Notes under the pieces: generated by a model
Database searches by the model: none
Told to the model about the DNA's origin: nothing
Seen by the model: only the letters and a program-made list of their open reading frames with translations
Source of the DNA: JAQBGV01 sp032128395
GTDB taxonomy: Bacteria > Planctomycetota > UBA8108 > UBA1146
Reading direction: 5' to 3'
Assembly (NCBI GenBank): GCA_032128395.1
Contig: JAQBGV010000176.1
Span: forward strand, 1 to 12,305
DNA: 12,305 nucleotides
Shown: piece by piece, positions 1 to 8,096 of the stretch
Layout of the letters: every line of letters starts with the position of its first letter
How positions within the stretch are numbered: the stretch's first letter is position 1
Position numbers and translations under genes: made by a program

Positions 1-1
1 C

Positions 2-1768
2 CAGCTGCCCGAGGACATGGGGTCGGGCGCCGCCTGGGGCGACTACGACAACGACGGCGACGAGGATCTGTTCCTGGTCAGTAACGGTGGGCCGTTGACC
101 GCGGCGGACGACGCATTGGCGCCGTCCATGCTGTACGAGAACCGCGGCGACGGAACCTTCTCGCGGGTCGAGGCATTCCCCGACACGCGCATCGTGGGCA
201 TGGGCGCGGCGTGGGCCGACTACGACGCGGACGGGGACCTCGACGTCTACGTCACGAACTGGGTCGGGCCGAACCTGCTCCTGCGCAACGAAGGAGGGTT
301 CACGTTTCTCGATGTGGCATCGTCCGCGGGGGTCGCGGACGATGGCCCTGGCACTGGATCGTGCTTCGGGGACTTCGACGGGGATGGCTGGGTCGATCTG
401 TACCTGGTGAACCGGACGGGGCAGTACGGCGCCCCCGGGTCGGCAGGCAACCCGAACCGCCTCTACCGGAATCTGCAGAACGGGACCTTCCAAGAGGTCG
501 GCGCCATGCACGGGGTCGATAACGAGTACGCCGGGTTCCAGGCGATCTTCTTCGACTACGACCGAGACGGAGACGCAGATCTGTACCTCTCCAACGACAG
601 GGGGGACTATTTTCCGGACGCGGGAAATCGCCTGTGGCAGAACGACAACGGGACCTTCGTCGATGTTTCTTCGGAATCGGGCACCTACCTCCAGATCAAC
701 TCGATGGGGGTCGCGGTCGGCGACCTCGATCGAAACGGGTTCCTCGATCTGTACGTGACGAACACGGCGGATGGGAACCCACTCTTCCTCAACCAGGGAG
801 ACCGGACCTTCGTCGACCAGGCCGACCGTTGGGGAGTCACCGTGAACTCGCTGGGGTGGGGGACACACTTCCTCGACGTCGACCACGACGCCCACTCGGA
901 CCTCTTCGTGGCGAACTGGTACTGGCGCAATTTTCTCTTCACCCATGACGGGACCACCCCGTGCCTCGAGGTCGGGCTCGCGGCCGGTTTCACCGACACC
1001 AATCCGACCCTTTGCACCGCCATCGGGGACATCGATCTCGACGGGGACATCGACCTCTTGGTCCAGAACTTCACCCAGCCGACTCGCCTCTTCGTCCATG
1101 GCGGCACTCCGGCGAACTGGATCGTCCTCCGCCTGGTCGGGGACCTCCCGAACGCTCCCGCGATCGGGGCCACGGTCGATCTCCGAGCGGGGGCGAACGT
1201 GCAGACGCAGGCGGTGCTCGCCGGCTCCGGGTTCAAGTCGATGTCGACCCTCGCGCTTCACTTCGGGGTGGGGACCTCGACGACGGTCGATGAGATCTCC
1301 GTCACCTGGCCGGACGGGACCCGGTCGATCCGTCGAGACGTGCCCGCGAATCAGTACTTCGAGATCCGGCAGAGCGGATCGGGATTCCCCGACTGCAATG
1401 GAAACGGATCGCCCGATGCTCAGGATCTGTTATCGGGATCGAGCGTGGACACGAACGGAAACGGCCTCCCCGACGAGTGCGAGCCGCTGTTCCTGCGTGG
1501 GGACGCCGATGGGGGAGGGGCGGTCGACATCGGAGATGCGATCGCTGCACTCGCGACTCTCTTCGGGGATCGGATCTCCCTCTGTCGCGAGGCGCTCGAT
1601 GCGAACGACGATGGGCAGATCGATCTCGCGGATCCGATTCGACTCCTGATGTACCTCTTCGGAGGGGGGGACTCGCTCTCGCCGCCGACCGGGAGTTGTG
1701 GAATCGACCTGACGACCCTCGGCGGCCCGGGCCTCGGCTGCATCGGCGCCCGACAGAGCTGCCCCTGA
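2..1768 (+). CDS. FG-GAP/VCBS repeat protein with ASPIC/UnbV domain and dockerin-like C-terminus (5' partial)
   Basis: The reading frame is open to the left edge, and the first ATG (position 17) lies inside an FG-GAP blade, so the true start and signal peptide are outside the window. At least seven DxDxDxxxD calcium-loop motifs are visible, for example DYDNDGDEDLFLV, DYDADGDLDVYV and DIDLDGDIDLLV, as expected for a beta-propeller. They are followed by an ASPIC/UnbV domain (from NWIVLRL through LHFGVG to VTWPDG), the CRTAC1-like order. Two EF-hand-like segments come next (DCNGNGSPDAQD, DTNGNGLPDECE). Last is a dockerin-like pair of calcium loops, DADGGGAVDIGDAI and DANDDGQIDLADPI, about residues 493-575 counted from the ATG at 17, ending in a GGPGLGC tail. 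The protein is probably exported and calcium-stabilised. Its ligand is unknown. A small lipoprotein gene follows after 30 bases, probably in the same transcript. Confidence 0.93.
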   Translation, partial: QLPEDMGSGAAWGDYDNDGDEDLFLVSNGGPLTAADDALAPSMLYENRGDGTFSRVEAFPDTRIVGMGAAWADYDADGDLDVYVTNWVGPNLLLRNEGGFTFLDVASSAGVADDGPGTGSCFGDFDGDGWVDLYLVNRTGQYGAPGSAGNPNRLYRNLQNGTFQEVGAMHGVDNEYAGFQAIFFDYDRDGDADLYLSNDRGDYFPDAGNRLWQNDNGTFVDVSSESGTYLQINSMGVAVGDLDRNGFLDLYVTNTADGNPLFLNQGDRTFVDQADRWGVTVNSLGWGTHFLDVDHDAHSDLFVANWYWRNFLFTHDGTTPCLEVGLAAGFTDTNPTLCTAIGDIDLDGDIDLLVQNFTQPTRLFVHGGTPANWIVLRLVGDLPNAPAIGATVDLRAGANVQTQAVLAGSGFKSMSTLALHFGVGTSTTVDEISVTWPDGTRSIRRDVPANQYFEIRQSGSGFPDCNGNGSPDAQDLLSGSSVDTNGNGLPDECEPLFLRGDADGGGAVDIGDAIAALATLFGDRISLCREALDANDDGQIDLADPIRLLMYLFGGGDSLSPPTGSCGIDLTTLGGPGLGCIGARQSCP

Positions 1769-1786
1769 GTCCTTTCGAAAACGAAG

Positions 1787-1792
1787 AAGGAG
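1787..1792 (+). promoter_or_regulatory. Shine-Dalgarno AAGGAG deciding the GTG start at 1799
   Basis: AAGGAG lies 6 bases before the GTG at 1799. No other in-frame start would place a lipoprotein signal at the N-terminus, so this site fixes the start of the small lipoprotein gene. Confidence 0.7.
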
Positions 1793-1798
1793 CTCTCC

Positions 1799-2155
1799 GT
1801 GTCACGAGGACTTCTGCTCGTCTCCCTGCTGCTCTCCGTCAGCATCGCGATCCCCGGCTGCACGATCGTGAAGCCGATCGCGTGTGCGCTCGGGTATCCC
1901 CCGCTCGAAGTCGGCCGGCGGATCGAGAAAGCATCCGATCGGGAATACGACGATCTCCCCGCCCCGGTGCTCTGGGTCGCGTTCCCGATCCTCTTCCCGC
2001 TGAACTACGTCTACTGGACCGCGCACGGTGCGGTGAGCGGAGTGTTCTCGGGGTTCGCGAACGACCTCAACTTGATCACCGGGAACGGGACGCTCGATCG
2101 CACCTGGGAGACGATGTTCCAGCCGCAGAAGACCAACGCAAAGCCGGAAGAGTGA
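1799..2155 (+). CDS. Small putative lipoprotein, family not recognised
   Basis: This encodes 118 residues from a GTG with a good ribosome-binding site. The N-terminus is a short basic start followed by a hydrophobic core (about residues 4-18) and IPGC, with Cys21 as the likely lipidated residue. A second hydrophobic stretch, about residues 54-85 (PVLWVAFPILFPLNYVYW), could be a membrane hairpin or a membrane-packed helix. The tail is polar and ends KPEE. In general shape it resembles small enterobacterial envelope lipoproteins such as the YceK/YidQ type, but I see no motif that proves membership. It follows the FG-GAP/dockerin gene closely and ends 7 bases from the convergent stop of the carboxylase homologue. 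Function is unknown. Confidence 0.8.
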   Translation: MSRGLLLVSLLLSVSIAIPGCTIVKPIACALGYPPLEVGRRIEKASDREYDDLPAPVLWVAFPILFPLNYVYWTAHGAVSGVFSGFANDLNLITGNGTLDRTWETMFQPQKTNAKPEE

Positions 2156-2162
2156 GCGGTCG

Positions 2163-3563
2163 TCAGTACGAGGTCTTCTGGAGCGGGATGATCCAGTGCG
2201 CCGGTGCGATCGTCCACTTCTCCTTCGCGAGGTCGACCGTCGGATCGACGAGTGGCTGGGGGGGACGTCCGCTCATCGACAGCTCGATGTTCGCGTAGAC
2301 CGGGAAGTCCTTCCCGATTTTCGCGAGGAGCTGCGCATGCAGATCGTGGACGAACTGGAGCAGTAGGTCCGGCTGTTTCGACATTCGCTCCTGCTGCCAC
2401 GGCCGAAGCGCTATTTCGGCATTCTGGGTGAGGGGGAGTCTCTTCCCGTTCTCCGGGTCGACGGTGAAGAGCTCGAAGTTCACCAGATCCTTGCTCACCA
2501 ATTTCATCCGCCACGCCCAGCGATGCCCCTCGTGGGTCCATGCCGTCGAGCCGGGATACAAGTGCTGACGGAGGGGGAGGAAGAGCTGGATCGCGATGTG
2601 CAGACCGAGGAGCGCCACCACCAGGCGGTGGTGATGCCCGAGCACTTTCGGGGGGGGGAGTGCGGCGTCTGGGAGGATTCGACGAATCGAAGGATCGAAG
2701 CGGACGATGAGTTGGCGCAGCCAGTTCGGTTCGAAGTAGATCGTGCTCGCGAGCAGCATGAACCAGGGGAAGATCCCGACGTCGACGAGGAAGAGGGCGT
2801 TCGTGAGGTGGAATCCCGCCGCGGCGAGGTACGCGGGGAGTCGAGCCTTCCGCCACAAGAGCGCCGGGGCGATCGACAGATCGAACAGCATTCCCGACCA
2901 AGTGAAGAACGTGGTCACCCACCCCTGTTTCATGAACGCCAGCACCTCTGCCGAGTGATTCCCGTCCTCGAAGATCGCGTGGAGCGATCGTCCCGCGATC
3001 CAGTCGGGGTCGATCTTGGCCACCCCCGCGAAGAAGTAGACCAAGCTGAGCTGGAACCGGAGGAGCCAGACGGTCCAGGACGGGGTGACGAGGGAGCGCA
3101 GCTCCGGACGTCTCCGTGCGTCGACCGAGAACGCGTGGTGCGCCGGGAGGAAGATCATCAAGAGGGCGAGCAGCGCGAGGAGGTACCAGTGGTTTCGGTA
3201 CGCGGACGCCTCGAGGAGGAAGATGTACGAGAAGGAGAGGAACAGGAGTGTCGCAGCGATCCGGTAGAACGCACCGATGAGAACCAGGAACGACGAGATG
3301 CAGAGCATCGAGAAGACGATGAGCATCATCGTTTCCGGTAGCTCGTCGATCCAGGAGAAGCCGTAGAACTTGAAGTGGAACTCAGGGTAGATCAGGTACT
3401 CGGTCAGGTGCCCCTGCATCCAGTACCGCGACGACTCCCACAGCATGCAGCCGCCGAAAATCAGCCGAATCGCGACGAGCGACGCGATGTCGACCGGTCG
3501 GAAGAGATGGGAGGCGAGCGGGGAGCGACGCGCGACGTCGGTGGAGGGGGTGGGAGTAGGCAT
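2163..3563 (-). CDS. Vitamin K-dependent gamma-carboxylase homologue (HTTM / VKG_Carbox family)
   Basis: This is a multi-pass membrane protein of 466 residues. In eukaryotes the family carboxylates glutamate using reduced vitamin K, CO2 and O2; bacterial members are poorly understood. Several segments read like human GGCX. YFFAGVAKIDPDW (residues 176-188) matches the active-site lysine region, with Lys183 at the position of Lys218. RNHWYL has His125 at the position of His160. GFHLTNALFLVDVGIFPW matches the next conserved helix. After the membrane part, LFLPLRQHLYPG...WTHEGHRWAWRM and LVDPTVDLA...WIIPL follow the start of the lumenal domain. The protein stops there, well short of human GGCX (758 residues). 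The start is chosen at ATG 3563, with GAGGGAG six bases upstream. A GTG at 3578, overlapping the stop of the upstream gene as GTGA, and an ATG at 3569 are alternatives. It is the last gene of the four-gene set. Confidence 0.9.
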   Translation of the reverse strand: MPTPTPSTDVARRSPLASHLFRPVDIASLVAIRLIFGGCMLWESSRYWMQGHLTEYLIYPEFHFKFYGFSWIDELPETMMLIVFSMLCISSFLVLIGAFYRIAATLLFLSFSYIFLLEASAYRNHWYLLALLALLMIFLPAHHAFSVDARRRPELRSLVTPSWTVWLLRFQLSLVYFFAGVAKIDPDWIAGRSLHAIFEDGNHSAEVLAFMKQGWVTTFFTWSGMLFDLSIAPALLWRKARLPAYLAAAGFHLTNALFLVDVGIFPWFMLLASTIYFEPNWLRQLIVRFDPSIRRILPDAALPPPKVLGHHHRLVVALLGLHIAIQLFLPLRQHLYPGSTAWTHEGHRWAWRMKLVSKDLVNFELFTVDPENGKRLPLTQNAEIALRPWQQERMSKQPDLLLQFVHDLHAQLLAKIGKDFPVYANIELSMSGRPPQPLVDPTVDLAKEKWTIAPAHWIIPLQKTSY

Positions 3564-3574
3564 TCCCATCTCCC

Positions 3575-5287
3575 TCACTCCTCGCCGCGACGGATCCGGT
3601 GGATTCGATCGACCTCGAGGGGGCCGACCGTCTCGCTCGTCCCGTCGAACCAGGTGATCTCGATCTCGTCGATCACGGTGACGGATCCGAGTCCGAAGTG
3701 CAGGCGCGGGTCGTTGCTGGAACCGTAGCTCGAATGCGGATCGACGATCCTCGTCTGGTCACGGCCGCCGGCGGCGAGTCGGACCCGAGCGTGCTGCGCG
3801 GGGGCGCCGCTCGCCTCGCGCACGTCGAGGAGGATCCAGTGCCGGTCGCGGTCGGCGGCGAACCGGTTTCGGAGCAGGGTCGCGGGGCCATCCCGGTTGA
3901 CCACGACGATGTCGATGTCCCCGTCGTTGTCGACGCCCCCGAACGCGCAGCCCCGACTGGTGCGCTGCTCGGTCTCCCCACTCGAATTCACCGAGCGGAA
4001 CCGACCGGCGTCGAACGCGTAGAGCAGATTCGGCTCGGCGTAGGGATCGTGCCGCCCCCGACTCTCGGCGGTCTGCATGACGCTTCCGTTCGCGATGTAC
4101 AGATCGAGATCCCCGTCCAGGTCGAAGTCGGCGAACCCGAGACCGAACCCGGTGTGGGGCAAGCTCGATCCCCCGAGGCCGAACCGGTCGGTGGCATCTT
4201 CGTAGTACCCCTCCTCCCGGAGGTAGAGCGTGTTCGACTCGTTCCGCAGGTGGGTGAGGAATAGATCGAGGTCCAGATCGCCGTCGACGTCGAGGGTCGC
4301 GACCCCCATCCCCGCTTCGACTCGGCCGGCCTGGTTCACCGCCGTGCCCCGGAGGAGTGCGCGCTCCTCGAAGGTGCCGTCCGGGGTCTGGAACCAGTGG
4401 TGGTTGTTCGTCCCGTCGTTGGCGACGAAGAAATCGAGGCGGTGGTCGCCGTCGAAGTCGCCGGTGACCACCCCGAGACCATGGCCGAACACCCCGTCGA
4501 GGCCGACTTCTGTCGAGATCTCGACGAACCGCCCGCCCTCGTTCCGGAACAGGTGATCCGCGGTCGGCGACTGGTAGTTGTTCGGTTGGCAGTAGTCCGG
4601 ATTTCCCTGCGCGGAGTAGCAGGAGAGTTCCGAGTCGGCGCTCCAGCCGACGTAGTCGACCACCACCAGGTCGAGGTCGTCGTCCCGATCGAAGTCGAAG
4701 AACGCAGCCGAGCCGCTGAGTTCGGGGTCGGTGGCGCCCCCCGCGTCCGGGAGCTCGGTGAAGGTTCCGTCGCCGTTGTTCACGAGCAGTACGTTCGCAT
4801 CCGCGTTGGAGACATAGAGATCGATGTCCCCGTCCCCGTCGATGTCGTTCGCGGCGCACCCCATGCCGTATCCGCGGGCGCCGGCTCCCGACTCCGCGGT
4901 GACATCCTCGAACGTGCCATCGCCGCGATTGCGATAGAGTCGGTTCGGCGGTTGATCTCCCGGCGCGTTGCCGATTCGCCCCCCCTGGACGAAGTAGATG
5001 TCGAGATCGGCGTCATCGTCGTAGTCGAGGAGGGCGACCCCGCCGCAGACGATCTCGGGCAGGAAGAGTCGTTTCGATGGATCGGCTCCGGTCACGTGTC
5101 GGAAGTCGAGCCCCGCGGCGATGGCATCATCCACGAACCAAGCAAGTTCCGCGATCGGGGGGGCGTCGATGGACCCGGGTGCGGGGACGGGTGGCGCGGT
5201 GGGAGTGCTTCGGGTGCAGCCGAGTCCGGAGAACACGACGCAGAGCGCGAGCGGCACGGCGCAGGACGCGGTACCGGCGGCTCTCAC
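3575..5287 (-). CDS. FG-GAP/VCBS repeat lipoprotein with ASPIC/UnbV domain (CRTAC1-like)
   Basis: This encodes 570 residues from GTG 5287, which overlaps the stop of the upstream TPR gene (GTGA). The frame stays open further upstream, but that part (to 5545) is antisense-like Arg/Gly/Pro-rich text over the TPR gene and is rejected. The N-terminus has a hydrophobic core and a cysteine at residue 24 (FSGLGC), an imperfect lipobox because the -3 residue is Gly. Seven calcium-loop motifs follow, including DYDDDADLDIYF, DIDGDGDIDLYV, DFDGDHRLDFFV and DFDLDGDLDLYI, then an ASPIC/UnbV domain at about residues 483-567 with SSNDPRLHFGLG and ITWFDGT. The predicted product is an envelope-anchored calcium-binding propeller. 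It has no dockerin, unlike the paralogue at the left edge. The ligand is unknown. Its stop overlaps or nearly touches the start of the carboxylase homologue, which suggests coupled expression. Confidence 0.93.
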   Translation of the reverse strand: MRAAGTASCAVPLALCVVFSGLGCTRSTPTAPPVPAPGSIDAPPIAELAWFVDDAIAAGLDFRHVTGADPSKRLFLPEIVCGGVALLDYDDDADLDIYFVQGGRIGNAPGDQPPNRLYRNRGDGTFEDVTAESGAGARGYGMGCAANDIDGDGDIDLYVSNADANVLLVNNGDGTFTELPDAGGATDPELSGSAAFFDFDRDDDLDLVVVDYVGWSADSELSCYSAQGNPDYCQPNNYQSPTADHLFRNEGGRFVEISTEVGLDGVFGHGLGVVTGDFDGDHRLDFFVANDGTNNHHWFQTPDGTFEERALLRGTAVNQAGRVEAGMGVATLDVDGDLDLDLFLTHLRNESNTLYLREEGYYEDATDRFGLGGSSLPHTGFGLGFADFDLDGDLDLYIANGSVMQTAESRGRHDPYAEPNLLYAFDAGRFRSVNSSGETEQRTSRGCAFGGVDNDGDIDIVVVNRDGPATLLRNRFAADRDRHWILLDVREASGAPAQHARVRLAAGGRDQTRIVDPHSSYGSSNDPRLHFGLGSVTVIDEIEITWFDGTSETVGPLEVDRIHRIRRGEE

Positions 5288-6807
5288 GGTTTGTCCGGTT
5301 GCCGCAGTCTCGCTTCCGCTGAGGCGAGCTTGGCGGCGGCGTCGATCACGCGGGCGTGCTTCTGGTCGATGCCGCGCGCCTGGTCGAGGGCCTCGCGGGC
5401 GCCGACCGGGTTTCCGAGCTCCAACCGGACGTGGACCAAATTCACCCACGCCCCGAGGTGGAACGGGTCCGCCGCGACCGTGGCCTCGAGCGCAGCGTTC
5501 GCCGTCGCGGTGTCCCCCATCTTGTAGCAGGTTTCGAAGAGCCACATGTTGACCTCGACATTGGTCGGAACGATCTTCCGCGCCTCGAGGAGCGATTGCC
5601 GCGCTTCGACTTGGTCATCCAGCCGGCTCGAGGCGCGAGCGAGGGCGAAGTGGGTGCGCCACTCCTCGGGTCGGTTGCGGATCGCGATTCGAGCGGCGCT
5701 GCGAGCGGCGTCGTAGTGCCGGTGAGCGAGCGCGAGATCCGGCTTGGCCCCCGGCACGGCCCCGGTGATGTTCGAGGCGGTATCCCCCGCGACGATCTCG
5801 ACCATCGCCCGGACGAGGTGGACTCGAAAGTTGTCGGGTTCGAAGGCGGAGGCAGACTCCAGGGACGAGATCGCTCCTTGGATGTCCCCGGAATCGCGCC
5901 GCGCCTGGGACAGATTGAGAAGGACACTGACATCCGCGGGATGGTACTGGTGCACCCTCTCGAGCACGATTGCGGCATCGCGGGGACGCCCTGACTGTAT
6001 CAGAGCGATCGCGCGGTCCATCTCGACCGAGAGACCGTAGCGAAAATTCTTGATCTCACGCTCTCGGGGATCCTCGACGAAAGCCCGGTCGGCGCCGGCG
6101 CCCTCACTCAGCAGCACTTCGACCGCGGGCCCCGACCGCCCCGCTCGCTGGTACGCCCTTCCGAGGAGGAACCGCGCCTGTCGATTGTTCGGGTCGGAGC
6201 GGGTCACCTCTTCGAGGAGGTCGATCGCGTTCTGGGTCTGGTCCTCCCGAAGTTCGAGATCGGCGAGAGTCGTCTTCGCGGGGAGGGCGCTCGGCAGGAT
6301 CGAGAGACAGCGGTTCACCGCGGTGCGCGCTCCCGCGAGGTCTCCTTCATCGATCCGGGTCACCGCGAGTCGGTGCCACGCCGGCGCGAACCGCGAGTAT
6401 CTCGTGACCAGTCCCTCGAGCGCCGCCCGCCCCGTTTCCAATTCGCCCCTCTTCAGATGACAGACCGCGGCGCGATACGGCCAGAGCGGGTCCGTGGGGG
6501 CGAGGGTCGCGGCCGCGGCGTACTCGTCGATCGCCGGCGCGAACAGCTCGTTCGCCTCGTAGGCCATGCCGAGACGTCCTCGGCGTTCGGCGTCGTACGG
6601 ATTGGCGGTGACCAGGTCCACCTGAGTGCCGAGGTCGAGCCGGATCAGAGGGTCGACCTCGAGCAGGCTCGGACGCGTGATCGCCGGGGGCGGACCCTTG
6701 GGGGTACAGGCGGGGAGGAGAGCGATCGAGAGCAGGACGGCGATCGCCGCCGATCGCGGACCGCGTGGCGGGGCGTTGTGGGAAGATGAGCGGTTGGAGT
6801 TCGGCAT
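5284..6807 (-). CDS. TPR-repeat lipoprotein
   Basis: This encodes 507 residues from ATG 6807. The N-terminus is a polar stretch, then AAIAVLLSIALLPAC with Cys34 as the likely lipidation site. The rest is mainly helical repeats of the TPR type, with alternating small residues and ends such as DPNNRQARFLLGRAYQRAG, ADVSVLLNLSQARRDSGD and DPFHLGAWVNLVHVRLELGN. TPR arrays bind proteins, so a scaffold role at the membrane is inferred. No clear Shine-Dalgarno precedes 6807. An in-frame ATG at 6888 overlaps the stop of the previous gene (ATGA) and would suit coupling, but would put 27 extra residues before the signal sequence. The longer reading to 7494 is antisense-like and rejected. The stop overlaps the GTG of the FG-GAP/UnbV gene. 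Confidence 0.9.
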   Translation of the reverse strand: MPNSNRSSSHNAPPRGPRSAAIAVLLSIALLPACTPKGPPPAITRPSLLEVDPLIRLDLGTQVDLVTANPYDAERRGRLGMAYEANELFAPAIDEYAAAATLAPTDPLWPYRAAVCHLKRGELETGRAALEGLVTRYSRFAPAWHRLAVTRIDEGDLAGARTAVNRCLSILPSALPAKTTLADLELREDQTQNAIDLLEEVTRSDPNNRQARFLLGRAYQRAGRSGPAVEVLLSEGAGADRAFVEDPREREIKNFRYGLSVEMDRAIALIQSGRPRDAAIVLERVHQYHPADVSVLLNLSQARRDSGDIQGAISSLESASAFEPDNFRVHLVRAMVEIVAGDTASNITGAVPGAKPDLALAHRHYDAARSAARIAIRNRPEEWRTHFALARASSRLDDQVEARQSLLEARKIVPTNVEVNMWLFETCYKMGDTATANAALEATVAADPFHLGAWVNLVHVRLELGNPVGAREALDQARGIDQKHARVIDAAAKLASAEARLRQPDKP

Positions 6808-6884
6808 CTGCGCAAGGATGCCACGGCTGGGGGGGGTGTCAAGGAACCCCGGGCCCCCTCCGGGCTGGATCGCCGACCCTCGGA

Positions 6885-8096
6885 TCATCGCTGACCGAGG
6901 GCTTGGAGTCGTGCTTTCGACATCGGGTGATCCGGCTGGACGATGAGGGCGCGCTTGTAGTCCGCGATCGCTTCGCTCAGATTCCCGAGGCGTTCGTGGG
7001 CAAGCGCACGATTGTGGTATCCGCTCGCTCGGGTGGGATCGATCGCGACCGCCAGGTCGAAGTGGGGAATCGCTTCGCTCGGTCTCTCGAGTCGGATGTA
7101 GTTGCGTCCGATTCGATCTTGGAGCACTGCTCGGTCCGGTCGAGCCTCTGCCGCGGTCTTGAGTTCTGCGATCGCGGTGAGGTAGTCGCCGGTTTTTTCG
7201 AGAGCTTCCGCGCGGAGGGTGCAGGAGATCGAGTCGACCGCGAGCAACTTGACCTGGTGTCGAATCGGGTCTCGGAGGGCAAGCGTCTCTCCATCGGGAT
7301 CGCCGGCCGCGAGGCGAGTATTCAGTCTCTCCGCCTCCTCCCGCCGTCCGGCCCGACCGAGGGCCTGGGCGAGGGCAGAGGTCGTGGGGCGGTCCTTGGG
7401 GTTCACCTCCGACACGGACTGGAGTTCGCGGATCGCACCGTCCGCGTCGCCGAGGGCGAGGAGCACTTGGCCGAGGCGTCGCCGGGCGACCCATTCATCG
7501 GGAGCGATCTCGAGGACCCGGGCGAAGGAGCGACGCGCCTCCTCGTTGCGCCCCTCTCGGAAGTGGAGCTCGCCCAGGCGAAAGTACGACGGCGCGTAGC
7601 TCGGTTGCTCCCGGGCGACGCGCTCCAGCTCCACCTGGGCGAGCTGGGGGCGGCCGGTGAGCTCGAGCACGACCCCGAGACAGTATCGAGTGAAGCTCTC
7701 GTCGGGGCTGATCGAGAGTGCTCTCTGGTAGCAGACGATCGCCTCATCCTGAAGTTCGTGAGCATCGAGAGTCGAGGCGAGTTTCTCCCAACTCCGAGAA
7801 TCTGTCGGGTGATCGATGACGTTCTGTCGGGCGATCCGGAACGCCCGCTGTACCGTCGGCTCCATGTCCGGCACGACGTACTCCGGGAGTTCGACCTCGA
7901 TCAGGCCGAGACGCAGCGCGAGAGAACCGAAACCAACGACGAGCCCGACGACTACACCGACCAGGATGACTCCGGCGCAGAGACCGATCCCAATGCGCCG
8001 GGAGCCTCGGCGTGCCGGCAGAGGTGGAGTCTCGGTGTCGAGTGCAGAGGGTCTCAGGGGGGCCGGTCGCTGCTCTCGTGGGGTCAAGGGCGCCAC
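6885..8096 (-). CDS. Membrane-anchored TPR-repeat protein
   Basis: This encodes about 403 residues. It has a short Pro/Arg-rich N-terminus, one transmembrane helix at about residues 35-62 (IGIGLCAGVILVGVVVGLVV), then TPR repeats to the end, for example DEAIVCYQRALSISPDESF, FRLGELHFREGRNEEARRSF and YHNRALAHERLGNLSEAI. The TPR part is probably on the far side of the inner membrane. The start is uncertain. GTG 8096 and TTG 8087 (GGAG eight bases upstream) are both possible. An ATG at 8312 gives a longer frame, but its first residues are translated from the 83-bp repeat array and look non-coding, so it is disfavoured. This is the first gene of the four-gene set; the next gene starts 77 bases on, or overlaps by ATGA if ATG 6888 is used. 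Confidence 0.82.
   Translation of the reverse strand: MAPLTPREQRPAPLRPSALDTETPPLPARRGSRRIGIGLCAGVILVGVVVGLVVGFGSLALRLGLIEVELPEYVVPDMEPTVQRAFRIARQNVIDHPTDSRSWEKLASTLDAHELQDEAIVCYQRALSISPDESFTRYCLGVVLELTGRPQLAQVELERVAREQPSYAPSYFRLGELHFREGRNEEARRSFARVLEIAPDEWVARRRLGQVLLALGDADGAIRELQSVSEVNPKDRPTTSALAQALGRAGRREEAERLNTRLAAGDPDGETLALRDPIRHQVKLLAVDSISCTLRAEALEKTGDYLTAIAELKTAAEARPDRAVLQDRIGRNYIRLERPSEAIPHFDLAVAIDPTRASGYHNRALAHERLGNLSEAIADYKRALIVQPDHPMSKARLQALGQR

Noticed and set aside
1490..1765. Evidence for a cellulosome
   Set aside because: Dockerin-like loops are common in planctomycete-type secreted proteins. No cohesin, scaffoldin or glycoside hydrolase is present in the window.
1477..2298. Plus-strand 273-residue open frame across the first two genes
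   Set aside because: It is out of frame with two well-supported genes and Arg-rich.
2523..3341. Plus-strand 272-residue highly charged open frame
   Set aside because: It is the antisense shadow of the carboxylase homologue, with low-complexity Glu/Arg content and no domain signal.
5288..5545. N-terminal extension of the FG-GAP/UnbV lipoprotein
   Set aside because: It overlaps the TPR gene in another frame, is Arg/Gly/Pro-rich, and would bury the lipoprotein signal at residue 87 onward.
6808..7494. N-terminal extension of the TPR lipoprotein
   Set aside because: It runs over the upstream TPR gene in a shadow frame and would put over 200 residues before the lipoprotein signal.
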